This document shows positions 28,677 through 38,822 of a stretch of DNA of 51,319 nucleotides, one piece after another. A program made the translations under genes and the position numbers. The stretch is from a virus. Each line of letters begins with the position of its first letter. Within the stretch, counting starts at the first letter, position 1. Location: the IMG/VR virus record IMGVR_UViG_3300017782_000026, positions 1 to 51,319 of that record. The stretch is one strand, 5' to 3'. Below the pieces are notes generated by a model. It saw nothing but the letters and a program-made list of their open reading frames with translations. It did not search any database and had not been told where the DNA came from.

Positions 28677-30698
28677 TTAAAAATCAAATAAGAATTTAAT
28701 CTTTTCTTTTGTAGTTGCTGTTCTTTCTATCGGCGAAAAATCTAAGTAGTGTAGAAGCTGTCCAGTGTACGGCACATAATCACCATGTTCAATATTACTA
28801 AAAGTATTTATATTGATAGTATCACCGCCAGCAGAATCAGCACGATTTTTTATCGTGATAGGACCAGGATGAATCTTACTCTTGAAAGGCCCTGTATAGT
28901 CTGTAAAATACACTTTGGTCACTTCACTAGGTGATGTAATAAAATCGCTTTGATGCACTTTTGCCGTTATTGTTTCTATGTCTTCATCTGGCGAGAAATT
29001 CGTAACCGCAGAAGAGATTTTACCAGTTCTAGAAGAATCCAAAATGGTGGAGTTAGACGGATCAACATAAAAAGTCAAACCGGCGGGTATATTACCAGAA
29101 GCGTCTGGGGATACGCCAATACTACCCCACTCAGAAATACTCATGTTACCTGGGTCTACGACAGTGTAGTGTCTTCCAGGCTGAAACTGCTTGACATCTT
29201 CAGTCTTGATAAACTGTTGTGCAAATCTACCTGGTGCAGTCTGTAGCGTTTTATCACCAGTAAACGTTGCGACTGTTCGATTATCAAAAGTCGAAGGTTG
29301 ACCACCACCTACGAATTCTGGATTTTTTAGTAATCCAACTTGTGTGTAGTAATAAGATTTTGGCGTGTTTGCGTTTTCACCAGAGAAATTTACGACCACA
29401 GCTATACGACTCATAGCTATTTCATTAATTGGATTAGACCCATGACCACCAGTTGGTGATATGACCACACGAAGGGTTGTCGGTGTTTCGTCACTAAGGC
29501 CCTTTGGATTAACTGCCTCAGCTTCTGCTATTTTATATTTCGACCCTTTGTTTTCAAATGCGACTCTTACTAGTGTCCCTAGATTATCGATGACACCATA
29601 TGCCTTACATCGTTCACCATCAATTGAACCTTCTGTCACAGAAATTTTAGGAACAAGCTGACATATAGGTGGAAGAGTATCAGTAGTCTCCACTTCTACT
29701 GTTATTTCTGAAGTTAGTGCGCTTGATTTGGAACTGATAATATCATACAGTTTACCTGCTGTATCGCCCTCACCAGACCGTAAGTACATTCTAGTATAAT
29801 GACCGGTAATATTAGACAAGACAGATGTGTTCTGAATACCCAGTTTAACCCTCATTAGATTAGTGCCTTCTATCGGCTCATTATTTAATGCAGTAACATT
29901 AGATGGTCTTAATCCATTATCTCTTATGTCAAATATAAATTGGTTAAAATGGCTAGGTGGAGTGCTTTCTATAACTATTTGAGAGACACACTCTTTTGCG
30001 TTAGCAATAACGTTAGGGTCACCACCGCCTGCAGGGAGAGGTAAGCTATCAGATGTCTTATACGTTTCTGCTTCTGATGAAGGCACAGTGAACATATATT
30101 GCCAAATATATTTGTCTGTAGTTTCTACAGATTGATATGCAGAATCGGCTAACTCACTAACCACAGAGTGTGGGCTTGTTGTTGAGAGACCCCCATTATT
30201 ATTTTCTATACATTTAAATACTAAGTAGTCATCATCAGCACTTCTAATCGTCACTATACAATTCAGATCCTCGATGTCTATAGTATCATCAAACGCATCG
30301 TATCTACTGCCAGCAATCCAAGGTTTCTCAAAAAACATATATCTTGCTGAATCTTCACTTATCTTAGCACCAAATATAACCTTTCTTTGAAAGTCTCTTT
30401 TATCTTTCTGTGTATTTTGAATTACAGGCACACCCTCAATATCGGTTAATGCTCTAGAAGCCATAATGTAGTAATCAGACTCTGGGCGCAAAACTTCAAG
30501 TTGATTTGTGACAAATGCTTTGATGTCAGTAATATCGCCCGTAAGAAGAGCCCTACTAGCAGGGCTTAAAAATGCTGTGTTGTATGCACTAAGCTGATTT
30601 TCAAAGTTGTTGGCTAGTATGCCATTCTGACTTTTAAACGAGGTGTATAACTCGTTTGTAGTTTCGACTTTAAAATTCTCTGTTATAATCTTTGCCAT
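28677..30698 (-). CDS. gp8: Baseplate wedge protein gp8-like
   Basis: 673 residues, about twice T4 gp8 (334). The N-terminal half matches the gp8 family: residues about 80-130 (RALTDIEGVPVIQNTQKDKR, FGAKISEDSARYMFFEK), then DDYLVFKCIENNNGG and the strongly conserved KYIWQYMFTVPSSEAETY. gp8 is a wedge component that contacts gp7 and gp10 in T4. The C-terminal extension adds beta-rich sequence, including a copy of the recurrent small domain (FQPGRHYTVVDPGNMSISEW) at 29050-29192. An exact late-promoter octamer lies inside the 3' end. GGAAAG ribosome site; the gene follows the YHYH gene in the wedge operon. Confidence 0.85.
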   Translation of the reverse strand: MAKIITENFKVETTNELYTSFKSQNGILANNFENQLSAYNTAFLSPASRALLTGDITDIKAFVTNQLEVLRPESDYYIMASRALTDIEGVPVIQNTQKDKRDFQRKVIFGAKISEDSARYMFFEKPWIAGSRYDAFDDTIDIEDLNCIVTIRSADDDYLVFKCIENNNGGLSTTSPHSVVSELADSAYQSVETTDKYIWQYMFTVPSSEAETYKTSDSLPLPAGGGDPNVIANAKECVSQIVIESTPPSHFNQFIFDIRDNGLRPSNVTALNNEPIEGTNLMRVKLGIQNTSVLSNITGHYTRMYLRSGEGDTAGKLYDIISSKSSALTSEITVEVETTDTLPPICQLVPKISVTEGSIDGERCKAYGVIDNLGTLVRVAFENKGSKYKIAEAEAVNPKGLSDETPTTLRVVISPTGGHGSNPINEIAMSRIAVVVNFSGENANTPKSYYYTQVGLLKNPEFVGGGQPSTFDNRTVATFTGDKTLQTAPGRFAQQFIKTEDVKQFQPGRHYTVVDPGNMSISEWGSIGVSPDASGNIPAGLTFYVDPSNSTILDSSRTGKISSAVTNFSPDEDIETITAKVHQSDFITSPSEVTKVYFTDYTGPFKSKIHPGPITIKNRADSAGGDTININTFSNIEHGDYVPYTGQLLHYLDFSPIERTATTKEKIKFLFDF
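28805..28812 (-). promoter_or_regulatory. Possible internal late promoter inside gp8
   Basis: Exact TATAAATA on the minus strand within the gp8 coding region, about 145 bases upstream of the DUF4815 start. It could give extra transcription of the DUF4815 and fibre genes. It sits in coding sequence, and an 8-mer can arise by chance in AT-rich DNA, so confidence is limited. Confidence 0.35.
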
Positions 30699-30714
30699 TA
30701 TTCTTTCCGTTTAG

Positions 30715-31590
30715 TTAAGCTGTTCTTCGCTCTCTAGTTGATGGACCTATTACATAGGGGTATTCTGGTATATTTAAATCACCATCAGTGAATGTTAAGA
30801 AATACGCATAAGTACCATTTGGGTAATCAGGGGTCGTGCAAGTTCTTCCATTGTGTTCGTCAAGAGTACCAGTTGGTAAATTTGATACAAAACGATAATC
30901 TTCGATAAAAGACCCTCTAGGTACTTGCGTATATGAATACACCCTACCATCAGCCTCTTGATCTCTCAAAACATATGAACTTCTCATTCTAGTCACATCG
31001 GGGGCAGTCCCACCAATATCTGGAGTTGCGTTCACATCTACATAGCCATAAGGGCCATATATAGGGTACCCGTCAAAAGCATAACCCAAAATCTTAGAAT
31101 GCCCGTCTTCATGTCTCAACTTATCTGAACCAAAATTAGTCGATTGTGATAGATATTGACTAGACTGCACAAAGACTGAGTTGCCTAGCATACCTGCCTT
31201 ATAAAAAGAGCAGTTTCTATATCTATATTCACCATTTTCTTCTGGTCTACCGCCTGCGGGGTCAACTGGAAAATCTGTGGGTAAAGCAACAGTATTCCAA
31301 GTAAAATTAGTTGGTGCAGTTAATCCAAAAGATTCAATACCACGATTGGGTGACCCACTACTATATATAGTCACACCATTTATCGCTATACCTATAGGTT
31401 GATTCAGATCAACAGGATGCGGGTCTCTAGTTGAACTACCTGCTCTATATGTAAACGAAAAATCGTGACGCTGATCTGCAATGAAAGCATTGTTAAAAAA
31501 TTGTCTAGAAGTGAACCCGTCATTTACTAGATTGTCACCAGCCTTTACTGGATGCGGATCGCCATCTGATGTGATTCGTAGTGTTGCCAT
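30715..31590 (-). CDS. YHYH-domain structural protein
   Basis: 291 residues. Residues about 161-183 read GHSKILGYAFDGYPIYGPYG, the hallmark of the YHYH domain found in secreted and membrane-associated bacterial proteins and in some marine phage tail proteins. Other family features are NRGIESFGL near the middle and RTCTTPDYPNGTYAYFLT at the C-terminus. It sits between the gp7-like and gp8 genes with near-zero spacing, so it is likely a baseplate wedge component. Whether the domain binds a ligand or carries enzymatic activity is unknown. The repeated DPHPV motif occurs twice in the first 70 residues. Confidence 0.82.
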   Translation of the reverse strand: MATLRITSDGDPHPVKAGDNLVNDGFTSRQFFNNAFIADQRHDFSFTYRAGSSTRDPHPVDLNQPIGIAINGVTIYSSGSPNRGIESFGLTAPTNFTWNTVALPTDFPVDPAGGRPEENGEYRYRNCSFYKAGMLGNSVFVQSSQYLSQSTNFGSDKLRHEDGHSKILGYAFDGYPIYGPYGYVDVNATPDIGGTAPDVTRMRSSYVLRDQEADGRVYSYTQVPRGSFIEDYRFVSNLPTGTLDEHNGRTCTTPDYPNGTYAYFLTFTDGDLNIPEYPYVIGPSTRERRTA

Positions 31591-31591
31591 T

Positions 31592-34500
31592 CTATAACTC
31601 CTGAATACTAATTAGTGTGCTTTGATCTGCATGGATAGCAGTGTGCTTGATCAATAAATGCTCAGAGCCAGTCATCGTTGACAAGTCAATCTGATTAACA
31701 GATGGTTCAGAAGAACCCTGCATAGGCATTCGTGACAACTGGAAAGTGTTAGCGGTAGCATTTACGACATAATAGAAATACGCTTCGTTCATGCCGGCGG
31801 TGTCACTCTGATACGCATCACTGTTATCGCCCGTAGTCGGGTCTGTTAGATTACCACTATTACCTGCACCAAACTTTCTATACTCAACCACAGTATCGTT
31901 AACCATACCGTGATTCGATTTATTAATAGTGAAGCCAGAAATATCATTATCTGCATCAATTACCACAACAGCAGATGTTATGTTTGCTAGATGTAAAGGC
32001 GCTGATGTAAGGCTTCCAGTACCATCATTATAATCAGACTCGTCTGTTGGTAATGACGACTTACCCTTAACTATAGTAAGTCCACTCACAGGATAAGTAG
32101 CAGTATCTGCGACATCGACTACTCCAGTATCTATATCGAAATAAGTGTTCCACATAGCAACTAAACGACTTTCCCTGGTCGAGGCTGATGATACATTATG
32201 AATGTTCCAACTGTTTATGTAATGTTGAGTTGTGTTTGCATATGGCGGATTGACATATGCAAGACCACCAGGTCCGTCATGATAAGGCATATCTAGAATA
32301 ATATAATAGTCGCCCGATGTAATATTAACTCTATTTTCTGGAAAAAATTGTGGATTATAGACATCAAATGTGTCAGATATATACATTGCGTTTTCAAATG
32401 CTTCATTAGTATCAAAATCAAAAGCCGGGTATGGTGTACCATAATAACTAAGCGCATAGTTCCTCCCCATCACTGGAGACATCCAACCGATATCATTGTT
32501 ACCTGGCTCTTCGTTAGCCCAGTATGGAGTGACCATAATACCGTCTATGTATGATACACTTGTTAGACTTGTAGTGTCGCTCAGAGAAAGACCGGTTATG
32601 TTTATACCATCTTTAGTTGCAATAAATGGGATTCCGATTTTAGGTTGGCGTGATGTAAATACTACATCGAGCAGACTCCCTGGTGGGTTATCTCTTAAAT
32701 CGTCAACATACCCTGAATTCGAATTGCTAAAGAATGCGTTATCCACAACTAGACCCGTATCAATACTATTAAGAGCGGCTAAAAATACGCTATTTATTTC
32801 AGTCCTACCTTCAATCATACCATTCATTTCGAAGATATCGGAGCTATTCACACTTCCTGAACCGTTAATGTCTATATTGAATATGTTTCCATAATGACCC
32901 CCTGTAAAGAAGAACCAGAACTGAAACCACTCATATCTCTCAGTGGCGGGTAAGTCTTTAACAATGTTCCAAGACGCTGAACCGATGTCTTGCACAATAT
33001 ATGTCTGGCCTATGTCTAATCCAATCGGGGACACAATTGCAGTGTCGTCATATTCAGCACCAACATCTATCCATTGCTCTCTAGTCAATCCACCATTCGA
33101 ACTATCGCTATCAAGCCCGGAATCGATGATAGTGTAACTTTGCCCAGCATTTATACCCCTCGCAGTAGTTTTCTTTGTTGTCAAGAAAGGGACCGACCTA
33201 ATGTTAAACGTAGATATCTCTAGATTAAGTGTGCTATCCATCGAGTTATCACTATTAATAAGTGGCTTACTAAATAGCTTAGTGCCAGCCACACCAACTG
33301 TATCAGATATCAAAGACTCATATCTTTCTGGTGTTATGATGGAAGAAATTTCATACGAGTATTCTTGGTAGTAGTCATTATCATGTATTTTCTTTGAAGA
33401 CTCACTCAAGAAAGAAGTTTTGGATAACCACTTACCTGCAGTTTTGCCCTGCCCGAGAACACGAAGATTTGCTTTAGCTATTGTCCTATTATAGTTTTCA
33501 CTAGTTTCTTCTAGGTTCACAATACTGACCGTTTCTTCATCAGTGTATCTGTAGCCAGTTTTCGTTACAGATATCTCATCTACCTGCCCAGTTTGGAATG
33601 ATGCGTTAGCACTGATCTCAGCATTAGCACCCATAGGCAGAGAGTCTTCATCTCTTCTCACTAGCGTCAATATTTTTTTAGAACCACCAATGATCACTGG
33701 TGGGCTCACTTCACCTAAGCTAGTAGAAGATATTGTGTTGTCATTAATCATGCCCTGAATGGTAGCAGAAGTCGTTGATGTAAATATCTCCCCCACTGTT
33801 GGGTTGCTCGATGCGCCTAAGGCATTCCAAGTAGATGAGGGCAGATTACCCAAAGAAGAAATAATATATTCAGTTTGCCCTATAAGACCCTGAATACGAA
33901 CAGACTTCTCGAAGTCATAGAAACTTAGTTGTCGGAAGTAGTAGTCATTGCCAATTCTTTTAATGAACTTACCCTTCACTGTATAATCTAGCGAGTTAGA
34001 CTCAACGTATTGGAATGTTGTGGTGGTATTTGCGTAGTTAGTACCAGTTGCAACAGACCCCATACCATCAATCACAAGAGTGGAGCCGTCTGCCAAAAAC
34101 GTATGAACATAGTTACCAGTTTGATTGATCTGAATATCTGGTATCTTGATTTTCTGTTCAATGATATCTCCAACAGAAATATCAAAGTCGATGTTATTGA
34201 AGTTGAGTATCAAATCTTTCTTGTTGAAAGTAGATATACCTGGGTTATCAATAGAGACTCTAGTATCGTTTCTATAGTCTATACCTGGGCTCAAAATATT
34301 TAATTTAGAGATGCTACCAATCTTTAGTGTTATTGGGCTAAACGCTTCATTGATACTAGTATTCAGATTTTCATTTGAGGGCCCAGACATACCGTAGTCA
34401 TCAGTATTAATCACACCATCATTATTAATATCTAGTTCTATGTTTGCAAAATCTTTAATTCGATCTGTAATAAGAGTTACTGTTTCTACATTATCAATCT

Positions 34501-36619
34501 CACCTATTTCAAAATCAGCAGAGTCATTGAAGGCACCATAATTATTTAATTCGATAGGCGCCAATGCAACATCAGTTGCGCTAACTGCATCAAACTGTGC
34601 TTGATCTCCTCTATATCTAGAAAAGGAAAACTCAGGGGCTTGAACTCCAGTTGGATACGCAACAACAGTACCCGCATGATTAGGCACTCTATAGTTACGA
34701 GCATTATTTGTACTAGAGTCCTGAGTCGGTGACTTGACTCTTAATCTGTTTAAGTGAATCTCGGATATCTGATCTGGCGACATACTTGTGACATCGACAA
34801 CCAATCCATCATATGGATTCTGGAATGTATTGTCTACAGTAGCATTAAAGACCAAACCCTCAACACCCCTAGCTGACAATGCGCCCAGAGTAGTCCAATC
34901 TTTGTTGCCGTCACCATTATCATATATTAAATAGTTTCTACCATCAACAACATAGTTCTGCGTTATCACAGATGTATTATCAACACCCACTCTGAATGCA
35001 GGATATATTCCAAACTTAGAAAAGCCCAAGAGTAGACCAGCCATTATATCTTCCCAAGTCTGAGAATGCTCTGCGTATCTTAGAGCCTCTGTATCATCGC
35101 TACTATCATGAAATCTATATTGTGGTGTGATTACTGGAAAGTCACCAGAAAGAGTAAGAACATTAATATAGTCTCTTAGTGCTTGTATGGAATTAATACC
35201 AAATCCAGTGAATGGCGTACTCGATGGGTTTGGTGGATAGTACGCATCCTGCGAAACGTCTATCTTGTATGGCATCGATAGACTGTTGACTTTAAACGCA
35301 TGATCTTGGCCAGTGTCGTTAAGAACTTCAGTCCATAACTGATTAGGCTTGAGATAGTTACTCTGATAATCGCTGTACTCAACAGGTAGTGTGCTTAGTG
35401 GTAGAACATCTACATTATCATCAGATGTAATGTATTCAGCGTATTGTGCGTTTCTCATGCCCGCAATCAAGAGTTTTTCTTCGAAGGGCGCAATAGCTGT
35501 TGCTGGCGCAGAGTATGCGGATAAAGTTCGATTGGCAAACTCTAATACTTCTTCATATGTGTTGCTGTATAAGAACACTAGAGGATGAACATAATCAACA
35601 ACTTTACCAGAACCAGTAATCGTGTAATCAATATCACTAGAGCCAGTTGATCCAAGACTGTTACCATTAGCGATAAGCACATCACCCCTTTTAATGTCTA
35701 GGAGTGTTTCGCCTTTCAAAACCATTACATGATTACTAATACCAATGTCATTCTTTACGACAAGAGACTGTGAGTTTGGATCAACATAACCAAATCCACC
35801 ATCAACAATTTCAAAATCAATCGTACCAGTAATAGTCTCTGAAATTTTTGTTACTCGCCCTTGCCCTTCGACACCACTTAGATCGGAAATTAAACTTACT
35901 CTATCACCTAGTCTCTGATTGGCTAATCTATCACTGATCTTACTAACAGTGATTGCACTGACAGACCCAGCCATGATTCGCCCTCTATTGAAAAGAGACT
36001 CAGTACCATCGGGATTAGTAGTAGCGATTTGAATACCATCATCGGAAACAAAACTACCGGCTACATTAGATAGATAAACAATTGGAGTCAAAGCGCCCGA
36101 GAAGTTTATAAAGATTACTTCATCGACAAACGCTGACGCAAGAGAAAGGTCGCCCTTAATGCGTTGCCCCTTCTTAATTGGATATTCGTCTACAGTATAT
36201 ACAGGTAGCATCTCAAGAAAAGCATCGCCGCCCCAGATAGAATCAGATGGTCTTAGTACAGCCGTGCTTGGATAGAATATCTCGATGTCTTCATTAAAGA
36301 ACAATTGAAACAGTAACTCAAGACTTTCCTGAGAACCCTTTCTCTTGTACATATCTTGAATGTGCTTAATGATAAATCGAATATCTATATTTGTGTCAAG
36401 AGGAAGATCAGCCAGATACTTCTTCTTATAATAGATTAAGAATGTTGATAGAGTTGAATCAATGTCTTTTAGTTTAGGTATGTTACGATCATTCTTTCCG
36501 TCAAGATACTCATAATACGACTTTACGAACTCAATGAGAAACGATCCATCTTCAGTATAGATAGACGGAAATTGTTCGCTAATTCCAGAATAGATAGCAT
36601 CTCTAATTTCAACAGGCAT
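31592..36619 (-). CDS. Giant baseplate wedge protein, gp7-like, with dockerin-type loops
   Basis: 1675 residues (T4 gp7 has 1032). The N-terminus (FPSIYTEDGSFLIEFVKSYY, then IIKHIQDMYKRKGSQESLEL) is the conserved start of the large wedge protein next to gp6 in marine T4-like phages; position between gp6 and gp8 supports a gp7 role, the wedge initiator. Residues 730-741 (DINNDGVINTDD, at 34397-34432) are a perfect dockerin/EF-type calcium loop. Residues 1250-1261 (DINGSGSVNSSD, at 32837-32872) are a second loop with Ser at position 5. At least four copies of a small beta domain (G..Y.I...G...W...G) occur at 34830-34960, 33757-33893, 33030-33165 and 32920-33028. gp7 homology is inferred from position and N-terminus, not from full alignment. 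Confidence 0.8.
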   Translation of the reverse strand: MPVEIRDAIYSGISEQFPSIYTEDGSFLIEFVKSYYEYLDGKNDRNIPKLKDIDSTLSTFLIYYKKKYLADLPLDTNIDIRFIIKHIQDMYKRKGSQESLELLFQLFFNEDIEIFYPSTAVLRPSDSIWGGDAFLEMLPVYTVDEYPIKKGQRIKGDLSLASAFVDEVIFINFSGALTPIVYLSNVAGSFVSDDGIQIATTNPDGTESLFNRGRIMAGSVSAITVSKISDRLANQRLGDRVSLISDLSGVEGQGRVTKISETITGTIDFEIVDGGFGYVDPNSQSLVVKNDIGISNHVMVLKGETLLDIKRGDVLIANGNSLGSTGSSDIDYTITGSGKVVDYVHPLVFLYSNTYEEVLEFANRTLSAYSAPATAIAPFEEKLLIAGMRNAQYAEYITSDDNVDVLPLSTLPVEYSDYQSNYLKPNQLWTEVLNDTGQDHAFKVNSLSMPYKIDVSQDAYYPPNPSSTPFTGFGINSIQALRDYINVLTLSGDFPVITPQYRFHDSSDDTEALRYAEHSQTWEDIMAGLLLGFSKFGIYPAFRVGVDNTSVITQNYVVDGRNYLIYDNGDGNKDWTTLGALSARGVEGLVFNATVDNTFQNPYDGLVVDVTSMSPDQISEIHLNRLRVKSPTQDSSTNNARNYRVPNHAGTVVAYPTGVQAPEFSFSRYRGDQAQFDAVSATDVALAPIELNNYGAFNDSADFEIGEIDNVETVTLITDRIKDFANIELDINNDGVINTDDYGMSGPSNENLNTSINEAFSPITLKIGSISKLNILSPGIDYRNDTRVSIDNPGISTFNKKDLILNFNNIDFDISVGDIIEQKIKIPDIQINQTGNYVHTFLADGSTLVIDGMGSVATGTNYANTTTTFQYVESNSLDYTVKGKFIKRIGNDYYFRQLSFYDFEKSVRIQGLIGQTEYIISSLGNLPSSTWNALGASSNPTVGEIFTSTTSATIQGMINDNTISSTSLGEVSPPVIIGGSKKILTLVRRDEDSLPMGANAEISANASFQTGQVDEISVTKTGYRYTDEETVSIVNLEETSENYNRTIAKANLRVLGQGKTAGKWLSKTSFLSESSKKIHDNDYYQEYSYEISSIITPERYESLISDTVGVAGTKLFSKPLINSDNSMDSTLNLEISTFNIRSVPFLTTKKTTARGINAGQSYTIIDSGLDSDSSNGGLTREQWIDVGAEYDDTAIVSPIGLDIGQTYIVQDIGSASWNIVKDLPATERYEWFQFWFFFTGGHYGNIFNIDINGSGSVNSSDIFEMNGMIEGRTEINSVFLAALNSIDTGLVVDNAFFSNSNSGYVDDLRDNPPGSLLDVVFTSRQPKIGIPFIATKDGINITGLSLSDTTSLTSVSYIDGIMVTPYWANEEPGNNDIGWMSPVMGRNYALSYYGTPYPAFDFDTNEAFENAMYISDTFDVYNPQFFPENRVNITSGDYYIILDMPYHDGPGGLAYVNPPYANTTQHYINSWNIHNVSSASTRESRLVAMWNTYFDIDTGVVDVADTATYPVSGLTIVKGKSSLPTDESDYNDGTGSLTSAPLHLANITSAVVVIDADNDISGFTINKSNHGMVNDTVVEYRKFGAGNSGNLTDPTTGDNSDAYQSDTAGMNEAYFYYVVNATANTFQLSRMPMQGSSEPSVNQIDLSTMTGSEHLLIKHTAIHADQSTLISIQEL

Positions 36620-36622
36620 GAA

Positions 36623-38383
36623 TTATGATTCCAATGGTTTTACTGTTACTGTTACATCTTCACCACGAATCATAATGATACGATCTTTTGGTGGGCGTAT
36701 ATCTTTATTTACCGTATTTGCTGTGAACTTAATTGCGCTGTTCTGGAAAGACTCAATGTTTAAATTTGACAACTTGATAGCACCTGTAGTATAATTAATC
36801 GTACCAACACTAGGCTTGAATACACTTTCACTATCAGCAGTTTCTGTTACAAGCATAATATTACCATTACCATCATCTTGTGCTGATACAAGAGTACCCT
36901 CTACACTAAACTTAGTTGACTTAACAGCAGGCTTGAATGTTGAGAATCCAGAAGCCTCATCAAATGGATATGGCTGTACTAACTGAGACTCAAACGAGAA
37001 CGATGGGCTAGTCGCAAAGTTCAATCTTGGAACATATTCAATGATAGGCTTACTTATGATATCAGTCGATACGATTGAAGAATCAAGACTATCTAGATAA
37101 GAGGCTAGTCGTGACTGTCTTAGTGTTACATTAAAGTCATTCAGATTAGTATCTTGATACTCAATGATACCCGCATTGACTTCGCTCTGAATCTGCCCAA
37201 GACTCTTAGTGGTAAGAGTTGGGTCATATACCACATTAATATCACTATCAACGAATAGAAACTTAGCAACAACAAACACAGTCTCAATTGTTAATGGAGT
37301 CTTATCTCGTAGATACGCTTTAAAGTTAGCAATCTCGTAGTCAGCCGCACCTTCACCACCAACTACATCTACAGATATCACTACTTTACCAAACTGTGGT
37401 GGATCAATTTCATCGCCACCATATACAGAGATTGCTTGAATGTTAGGAAAACGAGAACGCAGTAGAGTCTCGTAGTCTCGTTTCGTTACTGCTCTCTCTT
37501 GCACTTGAAGCGCCTTAGGCGCAAAAGTCCGAATTGAGTCAATGCCTTCAGCCGCTGAACCACCACTTGTCTGAGCAACAAGAGCCACGCTAATCGAAGA
37601 AGTACCATTGAAGTTACCCTTAGTCATTGAAGTAACGCCATTAGCCGAAGCGCCTGACGACACCCTATAGGTCGCTAGAATAGAATCAGTGATCGTTGGT
37701 TGCTTACCAAACTTGTCATGCCCAAACTGTACAGAGTACTTACCATCATTCTCGGGCTGTAGATAGAATACTTTATCATTCTCAGTTGCACCAAAGATAT
37801 CAGAACGATATGTGTAAGTCTCGCCATTTACAGTTACTTCAAGGCTTCGTGTATCGATTGTATTGTTTGATAGTATAGTATTAGCAGACGTAATTGTTTC
37901 TGTTATCATACGCCCTTCATATACATCAACATCATTCACAACATACACAGTAGCATCAGTTGCTGTTCTCACAGCGTTATATGTTTGATCTGTAAGGAAT
38001 GTATATGTCTTACTACCACAACGGCCTAGAAACGCAGTGTTCTTAGGTACAGTGAAGTAGTTACTATCTAGATTAGGTATAACAATACGCAATGTTAGCT
38101 TGGTTGCTGAACTACGTCTACTTGTAGGTAGATAGTTTAACTCTTTAGCATGAGAGATAACACTATTACGTTGTGTAGCACTATCAAGAAACATCTCAGA
38201 TATAGCCATGTTATAGTAATAGCTATTATAGTATGTGTTATACGACAAAACATCTAACAGTACATTCATGTTAGAGCCTTCGTAATCAAAGTCTTTAAAT
38301 CTATCTTGATTCTTTAGGAATATCTTTAATGATTCCTTAGTAGACTCAAAATCCATATTTGTTATTGGTGACAAGTCAGCCAT
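36623..38383 (-). CDS. gp6: Baseplate wedge protein gp6
   Basis: 586 residues (T4 gp6 has 660). gp6 dimers form the ring that joins adjacent wedges around the hub; the family includes the baseplate J-like fold. Visible family blocks are the N-terminal SLKIFLKNQDRFKDFDYEGS, NVLLDVLSYNTYYNSYYYNM and RNSVISHAKELNYLPTSRRS, then VQERAVTKRDYETLLRSRFP, typical of the J-like region at about residues 290-310. It is preceded by gp25 with two bases between them and followed by the gp7-like gene after three bases, so the group is one operon. Confidence 0.95.
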   Translation of the reverse strand: MADLSPITNMDFESTKESLKIFLKNQDRFKDFDYEGSNMNVLLDVLSYNTYYNSYYYNMAISEMFLDSATQRNSVISHAKELNYLPTSRRSSATKLTLRIVIPNLDSNYFTVPKNTAFLGRCGSKTYTFLTDQTYNAVRTATDATVYVVNDVDVYEGRMITETITSANTILSNNTIDTRSLEVTVNGETYTYRSDIFGATENDKVFYLQPENDGKYSVQFGHDKFGKQPTITDSILATYRVSSGASANGVTSMTKGNFNGTSSISVALVAQTSGGSAAEGIDSIRTFAPKALQVQERAVTKRDYETLLRSRFPNIQAISVYGGDEIDPPQFGKVVISVDVVGGEGAADYEIANFKAYLRDKTPLTIETVFVVAKFLFVDSDINVVYDPTLTTKSLGQIQSEVNAGIIEYQDTNLNDFNVTLRQSRLASYLDSLDSSIVSTDIISKPIIEYVPRLNFATSPSFSFESQLVQPYPFDEASGFSTFKPAVKSTKFSVEGTLVSAQDDGNGNIMLVTETADSESVFKPSVGTINYTTGAIKLSNLNIESFQNSAIKFTANTVNKDIRPPKDRIIMIRGEDVTVTVKPLES

Positions 38384-38385
38384 GT

Positions 38386-38793
38386 CTATCTTACCCTATT
38401 AAGATCAATTGTAAGTGAAGATGTAGTAGTGGTATTTATTACACTAAAAACAATGGTCACTTGTAAGTCGTTATTATCAGTATTAGCAAGTACCTCAACA
38501 TCTCTTAGATTACATCGAGGCTCAAATGTTTTGATGGTAGTCTTTATGTTCTCTTCTAATATCAGTATAGTATTAGCATCGATATTCTCAAAGAGGCTAC
38601 CTCGTATATCACACCCTATCGTTGGTTGCATTAATCGCTCACCTCTATCAGTGAGTACTAGATTTCTAATGCTTTGCTTTACTGCATTCTCATTAATAAT
38701 ACGAGAAGGATCACCACGCCCAGGCACTTGATCTAAGTTTCGTGTGAAGTCAGAGAAAAATTCTGCGCTTCTTGTTCTGGGTGTCAGTGCCAT
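38386..38793 (-). CDS. gp25: Baseplate wedge protein gp25
   Basis: 135 residues (T4 gp25 has 132). gp25 lies at the inner end of the wedge and starts sheath polymerisation. The family pattern is clear: INENAVKQSIRNLVLTDRGE, RLMQPTIGCDIRGSLFEN, then KTTIKTFEPRCNLRDVEV with the conserved EPR core motif near residues 94-96. A TATAAATA late promoter lies about 20 bases upstream and the ribosome site is AAAGGA, so gp25 heads a transcription unit running through gp6, the gp7-like gene and beyond. Confidence 0.95.
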   Translation of the reverse strand: MALTPRTRSAEFFSDFTRNLDQVPGRGDPSRIINENAVKQSIRNLVLTDRGERLMQPTIGCDIRGSLFENIDANTILILEENIKTTIKTFEPRCNLRDVEVLANTDNNDLQVTIVFSVINTTTTSSLTIDLNRVR

Positions 38794-38813
38794 TGTTCTA
38801 TCCTTTTATAGAG

Positions 38814-38821
38814 TATTTATA
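38814..38821 (-). promoter_or_regulatory. T4-type late promoter for gp25-gp6-gp7-like
   Basis: Exact TATAAATA on the minus strand in the 29-base gap between the M15-like gene and gp25. The expected start near 38808 leaves only about 15 bases before the gp25 ATG, just enough to include the ribosome site. Confidence 0.78.
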
Positions 38822-38822
38822 G

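Noticed and set aside
32496-32894. 132-codon plus-strand frame opposite the gp7-like gene
   Set aside because: Shadow of a gene with clear family features; no independent start signals.
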